Shown: in pieces, positions 58,893 through 64,000 of the stretch
Numbering within the stretch: the first letter of the stretch is position 1
Layout: each line of letters starts with the position of its first letter
NCBI GenBank assembly: GCA_004764695.1
Contig: SMSO01000005.1
Location: 347,501-411,500 of the forward strand
DNA from: Schizochytrium sp. TIO01
Lineage: Eukaryota; Sar; Bigyra; Thraustochytrida; Thraustochytriidae
Length of the DNA: 64,000 nt
Direction of reading: 5' to 3'
Notes under the pieces: model-generated
The model's input: only the letters and a program-made list of their open reading frames with translations
What the model was told of the DNA's origin: nothing
Database searches by the model: none
Made by a program: the position numbers and the translations under genes

Positions 58893-60335
58893 GTTTGCAC
58901 ACAGACTTTGTCAAGCCTGCAGATTAGCTAAGAGTCTAGTTGCCTTCGAACTCGACTTGTTTTGGCCTTTTTGACTTCAAATTGCTGTCAGAATTTACTA
59001 ACACTTTCCTTTTATGGCAATGTAAATCGCTAGGAGACCCTTAAGTACCTCTAAGTACATACCTACCCGGCATTCTCGTCGGTGTGTATCTCTACAGCTT
59101 GGGCTGAAGCTTTGGAGTCAGGTAGCGATGGCGTTTGGGTTAAGGGTGCGAACTCCATGCGATGGGGGATGATGCTTTTGGGGCTCAAGGTTTCTGGCAA
59201 ACATTCTGCACAAATTGGGACTCATGCGCTTCAGTCCGTCTGCCCATCTCGTGGGTTTCTTGTTAGTATGGCCCCATACTTGGCATCACGATATTCCTGC
59301 ACATTCTCAGCAGAAGACCTTCGCGCTTTGATCAGTTTTCGTAGTTTAGTAAAAGCACAAAGCTAAACCATGCTTATCGAGACTTCCCCTTAGCATGTAT
59401 ATAGTTTACTATTGTGAAGTTCGTCAATTGGACACTCTCAGTGCCTAGTCCTTTGGCTGTTTATGCCTCGCGCTATGTAGTCAGAGACCTTGAAGCAACT
59501 TGCTGCACAAACTCAAGCCAACAATCACTCGAACGTGCATTAGGAAGCTAGCTTGGTAGAGCGTGGTAGCACCACCAGAGGAAGGCAACATAGTGCTTGT
59601 ATCCAAGTTGCTTCAAGGCTTTTCACTCATGACCTCTAACTACATCGTGAGAGTGGTTGCACATGCAACTACTGCAAAGCGGTACTTCTTGGTACCTGGA
59701 CCCGAGAGAATCTCTACATGCGACAGCCGCATAAGCTTTCCAGCCGCCAGAACTGCATTTACCAACTCAACCTAAGCGTGCACGTACCATGCACTAAGCC
59801 ACCGACCCAACCATTGCTCAAAGCAGTCTCAGCAGCTACCAAAGGTTCGAGCCCATTCTCTCCGCACAACACCAGCAAGTTATCTGAGATCGATCTATCC
59901 CTGATGCTTTGCAAAGCCCTCTACCTACGGTAAACAATAGCACTGCTCTACTTGTCGCTCGTGACTAGCCATCAGCGTAGGACAGGGCACACCGCGTGTG
60001 CTAGAGTTGATGGTATGAAGGCGGCCTATGCGTTAACAAGTACTGGAACTTGAAGAAGAGCTCAGGCGGAAAAGCGGAAAAAGAGAGCCTGCGCTAAGGA
60101 CGCGGAAGAGTCTTTCATCGTGACGATCATCAGTTATCTCTGTCATGTGGTGTGAATGAGAGGAGCTTCGAGGCAGGAGGAGCCTAGTCGAGTATGAAGG
60201 CTTAGAGTATCAAAGAGGAGTGTAGTCAATGAAGCAGTACTAGTACTAGGGTGAGCGAAAGAGGTCTGTAGAGATCTCGCGAGAAGAACTTGAAGCTGGT
60301 CGCTGCGAAAGCAAACCAAGCCTGGAAAGGATATC
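58893..60335. other. Divergent intergenic region between P450 and ankyrin gene
   Basis: Should hold both promoters. TACCTCTAAGTACATACCTACC occurs near 59046-59067 in degenerate form. Frames at 59082-59366 and 59563-59933 have no recognised content and the first lacks a convincing start. A GGTTCGAGCCC string near 59843 recalls a tRNA B box but no cloverleaf fits. Confidence 0.5.
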
Positions 60336-60432
60336 AAGCTGTGCTTGTGTGCTTGTGTGATTGTGTGATTGTGTGATTGTGCGCCTGCTTGCGTGTTTGC
60401 TTGCTTGCGATTGCTTTGGTCGATTGCTTTGG
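60336..60432 (+). repeat. TGTGATTG/CTTGTGTG repeat in the ankyrin gene leader
   Basis: Imperfect eight- to nine-base units (GCTTGTGTG, then GATTGTGTG three times, then GCTTGCGTG-like words) end 25 bases before the ATG at 60458. The tract is G/T-rich on the coding strand and probably transcribed as 5' UTR. Confidence 0.8.
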
Positions 60433-60457
60433 TTCTTGAAAGGGACTCCCAGGCAGG

Positions 60458-61618
60458 ATGGCAACGCACGAGGGAGATGTGAGCCAGCTGATCGAAAAGG
60501 GAGACCTCGAGGGTCTCAAGAAAGCTGTCGAAACTGATCCGCGAATACTTGACGTAAGGTTGACGAGGAGACAGTATACACCTCTTATGTGCGCTGTGAT
60601 GTCGGATACAGATGATCATCGTGAAGAAATGGTCCGGTGGCTGATTCGGCAGGGGGCTGATCTGAATGCACAGTGCAACCAAGGCTATACAGTGCTCATG
60701 ATTGCATGCAGACATAATCGCTATGAAGTTGTAGAACTTCTTCTTCATCACAACGCTAAGGTTAACCTGCAGCAGTATCAGAAGGCCACAGCGCTGATAT
60801 TGGCATGCTCGCAAAATCACACTCGTGTGGCAAGGATACTCATTCGTGCAGGTGCCAAGCTCAACGTACAGGACTTCAAAGGATGGACTGCACTTATGGT
60901 AGCCTGTCGCTTCAAGCATGCAGAGTGTGCCAAAATTTTAATTGAAGCTGGTGCCAAACTCAATATGACAAATCACAGCTCTTGGACGGCGTTGACAATC
61001 GCATGTAGATATGGCCTGCCAGAGGTGGCAAAGATCCTCATCAACCGCCATGTGCAGCTCAACGTCAAGCAAAATATTGGTTGGACCCCGCTAATGTTCG
61101 CATGTCAATATAACCAACCTAGCATCGCTCAATTTCTCATCGAGAAAGGAGCAAAGCTTGATCTTCAAGAGGACGAAGGCTGGACAGCGCTCATGATTGC
61201 CGCAAAGATGAACCTTCTGCCGATTGTACGATCCTGCTGGGCGAACGGTGCTTCTATAAATATCACCAACCACGATGGAAAGAATGCGCTTCATGTGGCT
61301 GTAGATAAAAGTCACCATGACATTGCTCAATTCATTCATTTTGTGCAGTCCTCGGACGTCGCAAATATGCTGATGAATCAACTCCACCTGCCTCGACCCA
61401 TTGTAATCGCCTTTTATGATGAAAACATTCGTACTATGGATTCATGCAGTTTGCTGACAGACGTGCATTTACAAGTTCTTGGCGTCATGAACAAGCGCTT
61501 GCGACGCCGGGTTCTTGAGCACGTTGCTGATGATATGTTGTCCTGTCATAAACATGCTCAGAACCGACAAAATTTTACGCGAGTTACAAAATTGTTCTCA
61601 CCTCTTGCATCGCGCTGA
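60458..61618 (+). CDS. Ankyrin-repeat protein (about nine repeats)
   Basis: A 386-residue protein made almost wholly of 33-residue ankyrin repeats, so it is presumably a protein-binding scaffold; partner and site of action cannot be told. Repeats start near residues 6 (degenerate cap), 38, 75, 108, 141, 174, 207, 240 and 273. The shared core is GWTALMxACR followed by a variable helix, KILIExGAKLN and a hairpin. The first two repeats are atypical, with an insert around DTDDHREEM (51-58). Residues 300-386 form a non-repeat tail with a basic patch RLRRR (347-351) and no known domain, kinase or transmembrane segment. The ATG at 60458 follows a G/T repeat leader. The next gene on the same strand encodes a paralog. 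A long antisense frame (60143-60919) is a shadow. Confidence 0.93.
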   Translation: MATHEGDVSQLIEKGDLEGLKKAVETDPRILDVRLTRRQYTPLMCAVMSDTDDHREEMVRWLIRQGADLNAQCNQGYTVLMIACRHNRYEVVELLLHHNAKVNLQQYQKATALILACSQNHTRVARILIRAGAKLNVQDFKGWTALMVACRFKHAECAKILIEAGAKLNMTNHSSWTALTIACRYGLPEVAKILINRHVQLNVKQNIGWTPLMFACQYNQPSIAQFLIEKGAKLDLQEDEGWTALMIAAKMNLLPIVRSCWANGASINITNHDGKNALHVAVDKSHHDIAQFIHFVQSSDVANMLMNQLHLPRPIVIAFYDENIRTMDSCSLLTDVHLQVLGVMNKRLRRRVLEHVADDMLSCHKHAQNRQNFTRVTKLFSPLASR

Positions 61619-63319
61619 AAACTTCTCCAGAACGACGACCAATCGTCTGCTTACAAGGATTCTGACCCTCCTGGAAGAATACTCCTGAACATTGCCCCCA
61701 CTTTTGGTTCTAAATGGATCTTATAACAGAGGAATTATCACCTGATTTGAACTCTTTTGAGGACTCATATGTACCAACAGTCTGTACATAGAGCTGTCGA
61801 CGTTTACATCTGATCTGATCAGAGACTGAACCAGTGTTTTCCCCGCAAGTTAAAAAATAATAATTAAAAGTAAAAAGAAACTTTGATCATATTCCAAGTT
61901 CATGTTTTCGATACTCTTTCTCTTAGCAGATCCCTAACGGCAAGTGATACGTGCTTGATAGCTTGATATGTAGGAAATAGTGGTCGATCGCATATGGCAA
62001 TAGGTACTCGATTGGTCGAGTTGACTCATCCAGTTATTAGCGCTTCATGGGAAATTCGTCTCTACCAACTTTAATAAAGTTTAATTTGGTTTCCCTATAG
62101 AAACTCAACCCCAAACAATCGCTCGTTACATTATGCGAATGACCCATGGTTTAGCAAGAGTAGCTCGATCGATTATCAGTAGCCGGCATAATTTATATTA
62201 TCTTTCACTCTTGATGCAGAAGCAAGCTGCACTTTTGGAAGATTTACAATATATTTTCAAACAGAACATCCAATGTGCAGATGAATATCAGCGTTTGAGC
62301 TACCCAGTCACTAACTCTAACGTTGGGTCGCGCTCATGTTCAGGCGGTTCTAACTGTATACACGATATTCTGACCCTTTCTTTGAAAATTCCTCAGAATT
62401 AGTATCTATACTTATATAATCCTCAATCATTTCTACTCACGTCGAAAGAACTCTCTGAATATCTACATCACCCTTAGGTTTAGGTGTGTCACCATTATCT
62501 CCTTTGGTGTATAGTGTAGGTTGCCGTTCATAAGTGCATTCGTTGAGGTAAGCGTGGCAGTTCGCCACAAATGTGCAATATGCTTGTGCGGAGGCTCAGT
62601 GATAGTATTCTTAATTATATATAGCTGAAATAGACTAGAGTAATTGCTATGTGCGTTCTTCTTTGGATCAAAAACAAAATTTAAAGCTAAATGCCTCCTC
62701 CCGCCGCACATTTGAAGCCATATCTCTCATAGAACGCACATCAGAAAACTCGCCAACACAACAACAATATTTTTGTGAAGGAAATTAGAACTTTGCCTCA
62801 GATTTTTTGGTATTCTCTGGTATGTTTCCTTCGCCCCCCGCGCGTGCGATCTTGGAGTTTTGGACCTTTGGTTGGCGTGGAGAATGGGCTTAGTTTAGTA
62901 TAAAATTGAAACGAAAAGTATCTACCTACTTTCTCTATTGGTAGGCTCTTCATAGGACTACTACAATAGCACTGCTATAATTTTGACTATTCGAGAATAG
63001 AAGAAGAAGTATCCCTCTGTGCACTCACTCAAGAGAAGTCCCAGAATTAGCCACGACGCGGCCCGTGTCTTCAAAGTGGTCTGTTGTTTACCTTGATTGC
63101 AGTGTACAGACTTGAAAAGCTCTCAACACTAGATACCTCGGCGAAAGCCTTCCAGAGGAATCGCAAACAGCAGTACGAATCTAGTACTGTGGCATCGTGC
63201 ATCGTTTCACTGCAGTGCATAATCGAACCCTCAAATCCCTGGGGACACGCTGACGCAGACAGGTATACGAGCGCGAGCGATCTGGAGAGACGAAGTTAAA
63301 CGGGTAAAGGATCAGAGAG
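61619..63319. other. Spacer between the two ankyrin genes
   Basis: AT-rich; includes the 3' UTR of the first and the promoter of the second ankyrin gene. A chance 89-codon frame lies at 62133-62402. A CCCCCCGCGCG string occurs near 62835. No other feature. Confidence 0.5.
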
Positions 63320-64000
63320 ATGCTAACCCCAATGTTTGAGCTGGTGCAAAGTGGTGACATAAAGGGAGTTGAAAAGGCCCTTCGTGATGATCCTGGAAAA
63401 GTCAACAAGATCGTAACTACAACGCAAGATACTCCTCTAACATGGGCACTCAACCCAAATAGTGGAATGCACCCTGAGATTGCAGAATTGTTAGTTCAAC
63501 ACAATGCTCAGATCGATGCACAGAACGAGGAGGGATGGAATGCTCTCATGCTGGCGTGCCGCTACGACCAGCCAGAGATTGCACTCTCCCTGATTCACAG
63601 AGGTGCCAATCTCGACGCAAAAAAGCACGACGGTGGTACAGCGTTAATGATTGCATGTCGCCATGGACAGGCCAAAATCGCAGAAGAGATCATACACAAA
63701 GATGTGGATGTCAACGCCCAGGATGTGGAGGGTTGGACTGCGCTCATGCTGGCTTGCCACCATGATCTTGCTGAAATAGCACAGCTCCTCATTGCTCGTG
63801 GCGCGAATCTTGATTTTGTTCAGTCGCAAGGCTGGACTGCTCTCATGTTTGCATGCTCGTTTGGGCTTCCTAAAGTAGTGGAAGCTATCATCAAGCGCGG
63901 TGCAAACCTCAATAAAACTAACAACAATGGATCCACAGCACTCATGCTGGCCTGCGCACAACCATTATATGCTCATGTGAGTCAGGAATCTCTACTCGAG
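63320..64000 (+). CDS. Ankyrin-repeat protein, paralog of the previous gene, cut by window end
   Basis: From an ATG at 63320 (a second in-frame ATG lies at 63332) the frame is open for 227 codons to the last base. It has the same layout as the gene at 60458: a degenerate cap MFELVQSGDIKGVEKALRDD, an irregular second repeat (TPLTWALNPNSG with a short insert), then regular 33-residue repeats with cores such as GWNALMLACRYDQPEIALSL and GWTALMFACSFGLPKVVEAI. Similarity in the first two irregular repeats shows tandem gene duplication, not convergent repeats. Near the end the sequence CATGTGAGTCAG resembles a splice donor at about 63980, and the predicted residues after it (VSQESLLE) fit the repeat poorly, so an intron may start there. 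Role: presumed protein-binding scaffold. Confidence 0.88.
   Translation, partial: MLTPMFELVQSGDIKGVEKALRDDPGKVNKIVTTTQDTPLTWALNPNSGMHPEIAELLVQHNAQIDAQNEEGWNALMLACRYDQPEIALSLIHRGANLDAKKHDGGTALMIACRHGQAKIAEEIIHKDVDVNAQDVEGWTALMLACHHDLAEIAQLLIARGANLDFVQSQGWTALMFACSFGLPKVVEAIIKRGANLNKTNNNGSTALMLACAQPLYAHVSQESLLE

Noticed and set aside
59780-59870. tRNA gene suggested by GGTTCGAGCCC at about 59843
   Set aside because: The T stem has a mismatch, and no matching acceptor, anticodon or D arm exists at the right distance upstream.
60143-60919. A 258-codon minus-strand frame over the ankyrin gene start
   Set aside because: It overlaps clear ankyrin repeats in the other strand and contains repeat-derived HNHTIT peptides.

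Overview
The window looks like nuclear DNA of a single-celled eukaryote. Confident proteins start at ATG, some genes carry eukaryote-only features (secretory J protein, Sec14-GOLD protein, Q-rich nuclear factor), and one small gene needs a 42-base GT-AG intron to stay open. Other genes are intronless. A class II plant/microbe-type DAHP synthase, a hexose-type transporter and dense tetranucleotide microsatellites suggest a stramenopile-like protist, perhaps a labyrinthulomycete; this assignment is an inference of modest strength. No rRNA, tRNA, CRISPR array or intact transposon was seen.

Left part (1-14.5 kb): AT-rich flank, an MFS sugar transporter (+), a small intron-containing gene (+), and a class II DAHP synthase (-) convergent with it. 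Then come about 6 kb of AT-rich DNA with only weak small ORFs. This stretch holds a roughly 750-base near-perfect-outline hairpin (10468-11215) and a rearranged, diverged partial copy 1.5 kb further on (about 12721-13210).

Middle part (14.5-51 kb): about 36 kb of gene-poor DNA packed with simple repeats, mostly with 4-base units (AAAC, GAAA, AATC, AATG, CATA, CTTA), plus AT, AAT, and 5-base units. A 190-base non-simple sequence occurs twice in inverted orientation (15476-15662 and 20580-20769). Two clear genes sit inside and converge: a secretory J-domain protein (+, 22665-23669) and a Q-rich nuclear regulator-like protein (-, 24651-25712). Several GC-rich fragments look like exons or relics: a U1-70K-like N-terminus near 18.5 kb, a possible first exon near 44.2 kb, and a possible non-LTR reverse-transcriptase remnant near 50.7 kb.

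Right part (51-64 kb): AT-rich DNA with a decayed tandem array of about 240-base units (52.1-53.3 kb), a Sec14/CRAL-TRIO-GOLD lipid-transfer protein (-), an apparently soluble cytochrome P450 with an unusual I-helix (-), and two tandem ankyrin-repeat genes (+), the second cut by the window end.

The genes do not form an operon or one pathway. They are independent housekeeping or accessory genes separated by long spacers. The most unusual material is non-coding: the hairpin family, the inverted pair, the tandem array and the microsatellite-saturated block.
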